This document shows positions 7,851 through 14,379 of a DNA stretch of 32,900 bases, one piece after another. This stretch comes from Ruminococcus sp. (lineage in GTDB: Bacteria; Bacillota; Clostridia; Oscillospirales; Ruminococcaceae). Where the stretch lies: the NCBI GenBank assembly GCA_017478965.1, contig JAFVCV010000034.1, forward strand, positions 1-32,900, given 5' to 3'. The notes beneath the pieces are model-generated. The model had not been told where the DNA came from and ran no database searches. It saw only the letters and a list, made by a program, of their open reading frames with translations. The stretch's first letter is position 1; each line of letters begins with the position of its first letter. The position numbers and the translations under genes are program-made.

Positions 7851-8165
7851 TTATTCTATAGATTCTATGAACACTCTGATAAGTTTTGCAGCCTGACGCT
7901 GTTTGCTGTTGGGTATAGATTTGCATAAGTCGATCAGCGTATTCTCATCATTGATCGTACCATTGACTATATAGTCGGTTGTGACCATTAGTGCAGAGGA
8001 CAACTTGCGCAAGGTAGTAACTGTCATGTTTTTTCGACCCTTTTCAATATCCGCAAGAAATTGAACTGAAATATCCGCCATTTCTGCGAGTTTCTCCCTT
8101 GTCAATCCTCGTTCTTTTCGCAGTTTCCAAATACGGCTGCCTGTTTCACTGTACGGATATACCAT
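7851..8165 (-). CDS. XRE family helix-turn-helix regulator
   Basis: A 104-residue Cro/C1-type DNA-binding protein. The start ATG 8165 is chosen because GAGGTGATAGAA precedes it; the longer frame to 8219 would run into the promoter region. The helix-turn-helix covers about residues 9-63 (GSRIWKLRKERGLTREKLAEMADISVQF, then LADIEKGRKNMTV). The tail ending in KLIRVFIES matches that of the second XRE gene at 13369, so the two are paralogues. It is divergent from the zinc-ribbon membrane gene at 8310 and may control it. A TATACT box at 8192-8187 on the minus strand could be its -10 element, but no clear -35 was found. Confidence 0.9.
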   Translation of the reverse strand: MVYPYSETGSRIWKLRKERGLTREKLAEMADISVQFLADIEKGRKNMTVTTLRKLSSALMVTTDYIVNGTINDENTLIDLCKSIPNSKQRQAAKLIRVFIESIE

Positions 8166-8228
8166 TTCTATCACCTCGTTAGTAATAGTATAACCTAAAC
8201 TAAAGACTTTAAAAATCATCTATTGATA

Positions 8229-8257
8229 TTGACAAACCATTACTATTGTTGTATAAT
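8229..8257 (+). promoter_or_regulatory. Promoter of the zinc-ribbon/lipocalin-like gene pair
   Basis: TTGACA (8229-8234) and TATAAT (8252-8257) are perfect hexamers with a 17-bp spacer. The expected start is near 8264, about 46 nt before the first ATG. The flanks are very AT-rich. Confidence 0.85.
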
Positions 8258-8309
8258 TATTATAGATTGATATAATTTTTGTTTAATATTACTACTTTTT
8301 GGAGGCGCT

Positions 8310-9023
8310 ATGATGTTTTGCAGTAATTGCGGTAAAGAAGTCGTAGGATCGGGTAAGTTTTGTGTCGTTTGCGGCACACCGGTCGTAGAGTTTAAAGATG
8401 ATAAAGATTTTTCTAATGATACAGTATCGCCAAATGACTCAATTATAAATGAAACAATAAAAGAAGAAACTCCGATCAATGATGTTATAGATACGAAAAT
8501 CAATGTTGGCAAGGGAATTATTTTGAAATCTGCTGAAGATATAGAGGGCAGTGTAAACTTAGACATATTTTTCAGTACCATAGGTATTGTGTTTTTAATG
8601 ATAGTTATTAGCAAAGCTTCGGGTGTTGCAGCTGTTGGTCTGCTTACGATTTCTTTTTGGCTGGTTTATATTGCTGTATTGCTTTTTAAAGCACTTTTTT
8701 ATAATCAAGCTCTTGATAAAAAACAATTTTCTTTTGTTAACGGTATGAACTGTGAAACAATTATACAGGAAGTTTCTGATAAGCTTATTTCCGAGCATGG
8801 TTATAGCTTAGCTTTGGAAAATGAGCAGATCATTATAAAAAAGGACAGTACTACATATACAGTTATAGTAAATGATAACGGAACATTCAGTATTGTGTGG
8901 AATAATTTATTAAAGAATTTTAAAATGCGTGCGCCGTTTGTTTTTACAAACCAGCATAATCTTATTAAAAACTACGGTATCATTGCTTATGCTATTCAAG
9001 AAAAATTTAATGTAACAGAATAA
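8310..9023 (+). CDS. Zinc-ribbon membrane protein of unknown function
   Basis: A 237-residue protein beginning with a double zinc knuckle, FCSNCGKEV...FCVVCGTPV, that binds one zinc ion. About 60 acidic, low-complexity residues follow. Two adjacent hydrophobic segments (about residues 86-103 and 106-128) form a membrane hairpin. The C-terminal ~100 residues are a soluble alpha/beta-looking region without a recognised family. GGAGG at 8301-8305 lies 4 nt before ATG 8310 and 7 nt before ATG 8313, so the second ATG may be the true start. It is followed after 22 bp by the large membrane protein, probably in one operon. Codon use is AT-rich compared with the feo genes. Confidence 0.8.
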   Translation: MMFCSNCGKEVVGSGKFCVVCGTPVVEFKDDKDFSNDTVSPNDSIINETIKEETPINDVIDTKINVGKGIILKSAEDIEGSVNLDIFFSTIGIVFLMIVISKASGVAAVGLLTISFWLVYIAVLLFKALFYNQALDKKQFSFVNGMNCETIIQEVSDKLISEHGYSLALENEQIIIKKDSTTYTVIVNDNGTFSIVWNNLLKNFKMRAPFVFTNQHNLIKNYGIIAYAIQEKFNVTE

Positions 9024-9045
9024 AACTATATGAGGTCTGACAGAT

Positions 9046-10677
9046 ATGGATATACTAAACAGAGTGAAGGATTACACTGGCGAACTTGGCGCACTTGGAA
9101 TAACTGCTTTTATTGTTATTCCTGCTATATTAGTTGTTATGCTTATAATAAGGATCATATTTATATGCATAGCAAAGAAAAAGAACGGCAGCTTTAGGCT
9201 ACCTAAAGCCCTCAATATAATAATTGATATTTTTGAGGGTGTAATTGTAGTTGCAGCAATAGTTAGTATAGCCAGTTTTGTGAAACAAGAAGATTTAGCT
9301 TTGGGAATAAGAAGATCATGTCCTGAAATGTATGAGGGCAGTGGGATCACCTATGACGATGCCCTTGCGTACATTGCTAAAGACATAAAGTGGGACGCTT
9401 ATACTTCTACAGAGAATACTAAGGTAGTAAATGTATATGGAAAATTCAAGTATTCTAAGAATAATACAAAGTTTTCATTACAGTTTGAATACGATGAAGC
9501 AGTCGAAACATTCAGACCCAGATCTATGAAGATCAATAATGAACAGGTAAATGATTTTGTTATCTATGGCTTCATCGTTGCTATATTTGATAGTTGTAAG
9601 AACGATACTAAAAAATTCTACGATACCCCTCAGATGCTCTATGATCATGTAGGCGACAATGATCATTCGCTGGACACAGTTACTGATAGTGCAATGGTCG
9701 TTGGCGAATGGGTAACGACATCTGAAAGTTATTCTACTCTATATTCCATATCAGATGACGGTATAATATCGACATATGACGATCTCGGAGATGGTTGGGA
9801 GCCTTCTGTTGAAATGACTTATACCTATGACGGAGATATAATATCCATTGAAGATGAAAACGGTACTGCTGCCAATTATAGAGTCAGCTTTGATAACAGC
9901 AAAAGTATGAAATGGACATCGGTCGATCTTGATGGTATTGAATTTGAGTTTGAAAAAGTAAGTAGTACAGAAAAGCCGAATAACGACAATAGTAACACCA
10001 AAGAAGATACTTCAATCAAAGATGATGACAGCATAGAAGCTTCATCACAAGATGGATTAGAAGCAAAGATATTGGGAGTTTGGTATGATTCGGAATTTGA
10101 TATAATATATTATTTTAAGCCTGATTGTATACTCGAGAGTTACTCCATCAATTACAGAGGCGGAAGTGACTTCGGTATTGTTGGTACATACTTATATTCC
10201 ATAGTAAATGGCAAAGTATATATTGACAGAGACATTGGTATTCACATAGAGTATGAGGCTACATTCAAAAATGACAATGAAATGATTTTTACTAATATTA
10301 CCGAAGCATCAATTACAACACCATTCCATTTTAAAAAGATTGAAAACTATACTTTGAACGACAACGATATAACAATTAATGAATTAGCAAGCAATAATAA
10401 TTCTTCTGATGATCACGAAGTAATGCTCTTGGGCACATGGTTATCAACCGATGACGAAAGTTGGTATCTTACATTCTACGGAGATATGTTAGTTGATATG
10501 GCTGGTTTTATGCTTGGTCATTATGAATTATATGACGAAGACAAGATAATAATATCTTCTGATTATGGTGATGAAAGGTATTCTGTCTATTTTATTGATG
10601 AATACACTCTAAGATTAAGCTCATTAGATGATGGTCAGGATAGTAACTACACAATATATAATAAAAGCGGAAATTAA
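9046..10677 (+). CDS. Membrane-anchored protein with three lipocalin-like modules, function unknown
   Basis: A 543-residue protein. Two N-terminal hydrophobic stretches (about residues 17-42 and 57-78) flank a basic loop KKKNG, and the rest is acidic and probably extracellular. Three segments begin with a similar W-centred strand: VVGEWVT (about residue 219), ILGVWYD (about 342) and LLGTWLS (about 461). Each is followed by beta-rich sequence with D/Y/W-rich strands, a pattern seen in lipocalin-like and DUF5640-like modules. The region between modules 1 and 2 (about residues 306-335) is a low-complexity Ser/Asp/Asn linker. No catalytic motif was found. It is probably cotranscribed with the zinc-ribbon gene. 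AT-rich codon use suggests horizontal origin. Confidence 0.75.
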   Translation: MDILNRVKDYTGELGALGITAFIVIPAILVVMLIIRIIFICIAKKKNGSFRLPKALNIIIDIFEGVIVVAAIVSIASFVKQEDLALGIRRSCPEMYEGSGITYDDALAYIAKDIKWDAYTSTENTKVVNVYGKFKYSKNNTKFSLQFEYDEAVETFRPRSMKINNEQVNDFVIYGFIVAIFDSCKNDTKKFYDTPQMLYDHVGDNDHSLDTVTDSAMVVGEWVTTSESYSTLYSISDDGIISTYDDLGDGWEPSVEMTYTYDGDIISIEDENGTAANYRVSFDNSKSMKWTSVDLDGIEFEFEKVSSTEKPNNDNSNTKEDTSIKDDDSIEASSQDGLEAKILGVWYDSEFDIIYYFKPDCILESYSINYRGGSDFGIVGTYLYSIVNGKVYIDRDIGIHIEYEATFKNDNEMIFTNITEASITTPFHFKKIENYTLNDNDITINELASNNNSSDDHEVMLLGTWLSTDDESWYLTFYGDMLVDMAGFMLGHYELYDEDKIIISSDYGDERYSVYFIDEYTLRLSSLDDGQDSNYTIYNKSGN

Positions 10678-10698
10678 GTTTCGTTGATGAATATTAGA

Positions 10699-10734
10699 AG
10701 GGTCATTACATTATTCTAGTAGTGTAATGGCTCT
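10699..10734 (+). terminator. Terminator after the lipocalin-like gene
   Basis: AGGGTCATTACA (10699-10710) pairs with TGTAATGGCTCT (10723-10734) over 12 bp with two G-U pairs. A T-rich stretch (TTGTGTTTATT) follows. It sits 22 nt after the stop codon. Confidence 0.7.
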
Positions 10735-10780
10735 TTGTGTTTATTATGCGAAATGTGAACTTCAAAGTGTTCGCACGCTC

Positions 10781-10826
10781 AAAGAGGGCAGTCGCAGCGT
10801 TCCATAACGCAGATAATGCTCTCTTT
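10781..10826 (+). terminator. Second terminator-like hairpin with nested stem
   Basis: AAAGAGGGCA (10781-10790) pairs with TGCTCTCTTT (10817-10826), 10 bp with one G-U. An inner hairpin GCGTT-CCAT-AACGC sits in the loop. The 3' arm continues into TTGTGTTG. It lies between the accessory block and the promoter of the EAL gene. Confidence 0.5.
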
Positions 10827-10853
10827 TGTGTTGTAATGCTCTCTTTTGTGTTG
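10814..10853 (+). repeat. Perfect 20-bp tandem duplication of a terminator arm
   Basis: TAATGCTCTCTTTTGTGTTG occurs twice without interruption, at 10814-10833 and 10834-10853. Each copy contains a 3' arm able to pair with the single 5' arm at 10781-10790. Confidence 0.9.
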
Positions 10854-10861
10854 TAACATCA

Positions 10862-10890
10862 TTGACTTAATTGGCGGAATGTGTTATAAT
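10862..10890 (+). promoter_or_regulatory. Promoter of the EAL-domain gene
   Basis: TTGACT (10862-10867) and TATAAT (10885-10890) with a 17-bp spacer. Transcription would begin near 10897 and leave a leader of about 58 nt. Confidence 0.8.
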
Positions 10891-10954
10891 CATATAAGGT
10901 TAGAACAGGCTAATTATGATGCCCTTGGGCCGGGAATGCCTGGACTGATGTGGG

Positions 10955-12466
10955 GTGAAAGATTTGAAAACATGGCTGATGGAGCTGAATAGCAGCAAGA
11001 AAAGTAAGAGTCATTTGGGCAAGGAAATGCTAATGAGCGAGGTGATCTCAGACGTAGGCATTGCGGTCACTATTGCGGTATTTATCATATTGTATCAGCT
11101 GGTCAAAAATGTGATAAGATCAGAGCTTGCTATGTTGACAGCGTTCCTCTTATCAGGAATGATATGCTTTGCATCGCTGGCTGTGACAAGTATGATATTT
11201 TACAGATATGATATGCTGACAGGAGTCCTTAAAAGGGAGGGCTTTCGCAATAATACGCTGGATATCTTCGTGCTTCGCAGACAAAGCAATTACAGCATAC
11301 TTTTCTTGAATATAAAAAATTTCGGCATGATAAATCAAAGGTACAACTACGACATGGGAGACAGGGTACTGGCTCTGTATGCCGCATATCTCAAAAAGCA
11401 GGTCAAAGGAAAGGAATTTATCGCAAAGTATGATAACGACAACTTTGTGATGCTTGTGCGCAGAGGACGTGAGCAAGAGATCGTTGATGCCGTCAGGAAC
11501 GTCAGCGTGACCTTGCCGTCAGAGGAGCAGATCACACTTGAGGCATATGTCGGTGTTTATCAGCTGAAAGCAGATGACGGATTTCTGGATATGGAGCAGA
11601 AAGGACAGATGGCGCTGACAGCCGCAAGGGAGGACGCATCTGCGGATATAGTGTGGTTCGGGGAGGAAATGGCTGAAAAAGCGGCCAGGGAAAAGGCGCT
11701 GCTGGATGCGTTTCGTTCCGGGATCGAAAAGCGTGGGTTTATCGTCTATTATCAGCCGAAGGTAGATCTGAAGACCAGGCGGCTGTGCGGAGCAGAGGCG
11801 CTGGTCCGCTGGGAGAAAGACGGCAGGCTCATCTCTCCCGGAGAGTTCATACCGGTGTTTGAGAAACACGGAAGGATAACCGAGCTGGATATGTATGTTT
11901 TCAGGCAGGTCTGCGCCGACATTGTCCGCTGGACAGAAATGGGGATCACGCCCGTGAGGATATCCTCAAATTTTTCCCGTCTTCACCTGAAAAACAGATC
12001 TTTTGCCGATGAGGTCGTCAGAGCTATAAAAGAAAGCGGTATCTCCACTGAGTATGTTGAAATGGAGCTTACTGAATCCTCAGATTATGCAGACTTCGAT
12101 CTGATGAAAGACCTGGTGAGAAATATGGAGAAGATCGGCGTTCACACTTCGATCGACGATTTCGGCACAGGTTATTCTTCTCTTTCCATGCTGAAAGAGC
12201 TGAACGTTGATGTGGTAAAGCTGGACAAGACATTTGCAGATGCACTGACCGGCGGACAGGAGCGTGAAAAGGTATTTATCCTTGACATTATAAGCATGGT
12301 ACACAAGCTGGGCATGACAGTGCTGTGCGAGGGCGTTGAGGATCAGGCGCAGATCGAACTTTTATCAAAAACAGACTGCGGCATCATCCAGGGCTATTAC
12401 TTTGACAAGCCTCTGACCTGTGAGGAATTTGAGCGCAGGTTAAGAATGCCGGAGTATACTGAGTAA
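10955..12466 (+). CDS. Membrane-bound cyclic-di-GMP phosphodiesterase with degenerate GGDEF domain
   Basis: A 503-residue protein with two transmembrane helices (about residues 33-51 and 60-83), a GGDEF domain (about 86-236) and an EAL domain (about 250-500). The GGDEF signature has decayed to DNDNF (160-164), so cyclase activity is unlikely. The EAL domain keeps its catalytic set: E281 of EALVRW, N339, E371 of ELTES, D401/D402 of DDFGTGYSS, K422, E459 of CEGVE and Q479. It should hydrolyse c-di-GMP to pGpG at the membrane. The start is GTG 10955; TTG 10964 is an alternative with GGGGTG at better spacing. The gene is monocistronic between a promoter and a terminator. The dead GGDEF domain may bind GTP as a regulator, as known for similar tandem proteins. 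Confidence 0.93.
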   Translation: MKDLKTWLMELNSSKKSKSHLGKEMLMSEVISDVGIAVTIAVFIILYQLVKNVIRSELAMLTAFLLSGMICFASLAVTSMIFYRYDMLTGVLKREGFRNNTLDIFVLRRQSNYSILFLNIKNFGMINQRYNYDMGDRVLALYAAYLKKQVKGKEFIAKYDNDNFVMLVRRGREQEIVDAVRNVSVTLPSEEQITLEAYVGVYQLKADDGFLDMEQKGQMALTAAREDASADIVWFGEEMAEKAAREKALLDAFRSGIEKRGFIVYYQPKVDLKTRRLCGAEALVRWEKDGRLISPGEFIPVFEKHGRITELDMYVFRQVCADIVRWTEMGITPVRISSNFSRLHLKNRSFADEVVRAIKESGISTEYVEMELTESSDYADFDLMKDLVRNMEKIGVHTSIDDFGTGYSSLSMLKELNVDVVKLDKTFADALTGGQEREKVFILDIISMVHKLGMTVLCEGVEDQAQIELLSKTDCGIIQGYYFDKPLTCEEFERRLRMPEYTE

Positions 12467-12496
12467 GATCTGAGACTGGATAATAGGCATAGAAAT

Positions 12497-12528
12497 AAGG
12501 CTTGCATGGTATGGTCCATACAAGCCTT
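12497..12528 (+). terminator. Terminator of the EAL gene
   Basis: AAGGCTTG (12497-12504) pairs with CAAGCCTT (12521-12528). The stem extends inward through ATGG/CCAT after one mismatch and is followed by TTTTTATT. Confidence 0.85.
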
Positions 12529-12542
12529 TTTATTATTTGCGC

Positions 12543-13253
12543 TCACATTTTTGAAAGCAGTTCATTTTTCTTTTGTTCAAAATCTTCCTGTGAGATTATG
12601 CCGCTGTCCAGAAGTTCTTTTAGTTCTTTGAGCTTTGATGAGGCGGATGTATTCTCTGACCCTGCCGATTTTTGTGCCACAGCGTCGATGAGGCTCTTGC
12701 TGTCGGCTTTGTTTTTCTCCGTGTGTTCCTCTATCTTTGCAAGCGTCTCACTTACGAATTCGTCAGCGTTCTGTACCCAGGGGAACTTTACAAGCCCCGA
12801 CGCTGAACGCACAGCAACAGTTTTTCCGCTCCATATCTTATCGCTCAGACCTTCACTCAGCATGATACTGTCTACTTTATCTATGGGAAGCTTGAGAGTT
12901 TTCATAGAGAAAGCCTTTTTCCTGTTGCCTTCCAGTTTGTCACTGTAAAGCACGAGCGAGCATTTTTCTGATGATGACTTTGTTATTACCGTCAGTGCTA
13001 TCGTGATGATAAGTATGGCAGCAAACACATATATGCCAATGAAGTATTCCCCCAGCAGATCTGTTGACGGCGATGAAAAGCCAAACAGATTAGTCAGATA
13101 TAAGTAGTCATCTCCATAGTAAGAAGAATACCTATGTTCAGATCTCTTAGGGAACGACCATAATAAAGTGAGCAGTACCTCTGCTGCTAAAAGTATCTTC
13201 ATAAATAAAGATGTCCTTGCTTTGATCTGCGCTTTGCAAATTATTTTTTCCAT
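12543..13253 (-). CDS. Membrane protein with C-terminal SHOCT domain
   Basis: A 236-residue protein. Two hydrophobic segments (about residues 17-34 and 69-90) flank a Tyr/Ser-rich loop. A soluble region from about 95 to 160 has the beta-strand pattern of PH-like or bacterial PH domains (CSLVLYSDKLEG, LPIDKVDSI, KTVAVRS, VKFPWVQNADEF). The last ~30 residues, LKELKELLDSGIISQEDFEQ onward, are a clear SHOCT domain, a small helical module at the C-terminus of many bacterial proteins. The start ATG 13253 follows GGAGGGCTGATA. It is divergent from the second XRE regulator across a shared palindromic operator. Its function is unknown. Confidence 0.85.
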   Translation of the reverse strand: MEKIICKAQIKARTSLFMKILLAAEVLLTLLWSFPKRSEHRYSSYYGDDYLYLTNLFGFSSPSTDLLGEYFIGIYVFAAILIITIALTVITKSSSEKCSLVLYSDKLEGNRKKAFSMKTLKLPIDKVDSIMLSEGLSDKIWSGKTVAVRSASGLVKFPWVQNADEFVSETLAKIEEHTEKNKADSKSLIDAVAQKSAGSENTSASSKLKELKELLDSGIISQEDFEQKKNELLSKM

Positions 13254-13279
13254 TATCAGCCCTCCATAGCTTTTTTTAT

Positions 13280-13308
13280 ATTATACCCCAAAAGTTCTGA
13301 AAAGTCAA
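13280..13308 (-). promoter_or_regulatory. Promoter of the SHOCT membrane protein gene
   Basis: On the minus strand TTGACT (13308-13303) and TATAAT (13285-13280) have a 17-bp spacer. The -35 box abuts the inverted repeat at 13309-13342. Confidence 0.8.
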
Positions 13309-13342
13309 CCCTGAAAGTTACTTTTTTTAAGAACTTTCAGGG
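13309..13342. promoter_or_regulatory. Shared operator: perfect 11-bp inverted repeat between divergent genes
   Basis: CCCTGAAAGTT (13309-13319) and AACTTTCAGGG (13332-13342) are perfect arms 12 bp apart. The left arm touches the -35 box of the SHOCT gene; the right arm precedes a TATATT-like -10 box of the XRE gene (13343-13348). Control of both genes by the XRE protein is inferred. Confidence 0.7.
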
Positions 13343-13368
13343 TATATTATATTGTTGAGGTGGTAAAC

Positions 13369-13692
13369 GTGAAAGAACTCAACTATATAGAAATAGGCGC
13401 ACGCATACGCAAGAGCCGTGAATCACAGCTGCTCACACAGGAAAAGCTTGCGGAAATGATGGATGTATCAGTAAAATTTGTCAGCGATATCGAGCTTGGC
13501 GCAAAGGGTATGTCGCTCAAAACTCTGAATAAGCTCTCGCAGATACTGCTTGTTTCCACAGACCATATCCTCTATGGCAGCAGCAGCGAGAATGACCCTG
13601 CCGAGCTGGTCAGGCTGTTGCAGAAGTGTCCGCCGGAAAAAAGTCAGTATCTGGAAGACATCATAAAATTATTTATCCGTTCGTCGCAATAA
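13369..13692 (+). CDS. XRE family helix-turn-helix regulator
   Basis: A 107-residue protein starting at GTG 13369, preceded by GAGGTGG at 13357-13363; an upstream in-frame GTG at 13360 falls inside that ribosome site. The Cro/C1-type helix-turn-helix covers about residues 8-62 (GARIRKSRESQLLTQEKLAE, then MMDVSVKFVSDIELGAKGMS). The tail resembles that of the XRE gene at 7851, including the closing KLFIRSS. It is divergent from the SHOCT gene and is followed closely by spoVT, which seems to have its own promoter. Confidence 0.92.
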   Translation: MKELNYIEIGARIRKSRESQLLTQEKLAEMMDVSVKFVSDIELGAKGMSLKTLNKLSQILLVSTDHILYGSSSENDPAELVRLLQKCPPEKSQYLEDIIKLFIRSSQ

Positions 13693-13722
13693 TGAATATT
13701 TTGTCAGCCCGAGCGCAAACTA
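13693..13722 (+). promoter_or_regulatory. Candidate sigma-G (forespore) promoter of spoVT
   Basis: TGAATA (13693-13698) and CAAACTA (13716-13722) are separated by 17 bp. The B. subtilis sigma-G consensus is TGAATR-N17/18-CATACTA, so there is one mismatch. The -35 box begins right after the xre stop codon. B. subtilis spoVT is transcribed by sigma-G, which supports the reading. Confidence 0.55.
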
Positions 13723-13756
13723 TTCCCACAAGAAATTTTTTATCGGAGGTACTAAA

Positions 13757-14296
13757 ATGAAAGCAACTGGAATAGTGCGCCGTATCGACGACCTTGGGCG
13801 GGTGGTGATACCCAAGGAGATAAGGCGGACCATGAGGATACGTGAGGGCGACCCGCTGGAGATCTTCACTAACACCGACGGGGAGGTCATTTTCAAGAAA
13901 TTTTCGCCCATAGGGGAGATATCAGACGGGGCTTTACAGGCTGCCGAGGTCATTGCAAAGCTTGGAGGGGCGCCGGCGGTCATTTTTGATATGGACCATG
14001 TTGTGGCTGTATCCGGTCTGCCCAGAAAGGAATACTCGCAGCGGCGTTTGTCTCCGGCTCTGGAGGAGATGCTTGAGAGCAGGAAGAGTTATGAATACGG
14101 CCGGGGCGGCGAGGTGTTCAGGCCGGTGGAAGGTATTTCGGCCAATGCTTTAGCGGTCTCGCCCATTATCTCAAACGGAGACATCACCGGGGCGGTGGCC
14201 TTCATGTCCTCTAAGGAAGGCGAATATGCCACCGAGAAGCAGACCATGCTTTGCAGGGCAGCCGCAATGTTTTTAGGGAAGCAGATAGAGTCATAA
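13757..14296 (+). CDS. spoVT: Stage V sporulation protein T, AbrB-family regulator
   Basis: A 179-residue protein, nearly the same length as B. subtilis SpoVT (178). Residues 1-50 form the AbrB swapped-hairpin DNA-binding domain (MKATGIVRRIDDLGRVVIPK, then EIRRTMRIREGDPLEIF). The rest is a GAF-like domain (for example SPIISNGDITGAVAFMS). SpoVT adjusts sigma-G-dependent gene expression in the forespore. The start ATG 13757 follows CGGAGG. Its presence suggests sporulation capacity or ancestry, although spoVT homologues also persist in lineages not known to sporulate. Confidence 0.93.
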   Translation: MKATGIVRRIDDLGRVVIPKEIRRTMRIREGDPLEIFTNTDGEVIFKKFSPIGEISDGALQAAEVIAKLGGAPAVIFDMDHVVAVSGLPRKEYSQRRLSPALEEMLESRKSYEYGRGGEVFRPVEGISANALAVSPIISNGDITGAVAFMSSKEGEYATEKQTMLCRAAAMFLGKQIES

Positions 14297-14337
14297 AAAA
14301 GCAAAACGCAGCCGGGTCATGGCTGCGTTTCGCTTTT
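14297..14337. terminator. Bidirectional terminator between spoVT and the GGDEF gene
   Basis: The 17-nt arms 14297-14313 and 14321-14337 pair with one mismatch around AAACGCAGCC/GGCTGCGTTT and a 7-nt loop. Runs of A on the left and T on the right make it work on both strands for these convergent genes. Confidence 0.85.
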
Positions 14338-14379
14338 CGATCTTAACAAGGGGTCGTGTAAATATGTATAAAAGCTTTA

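Noticed and set aside
10897-10954. c-di-GMP riboswitch upstream of the EAL gene
   Set aside because: The leader is only about 58 nt and lacks the conserved GEMM core; it shows only small hairpins such as GCCC-TT-GGGC.
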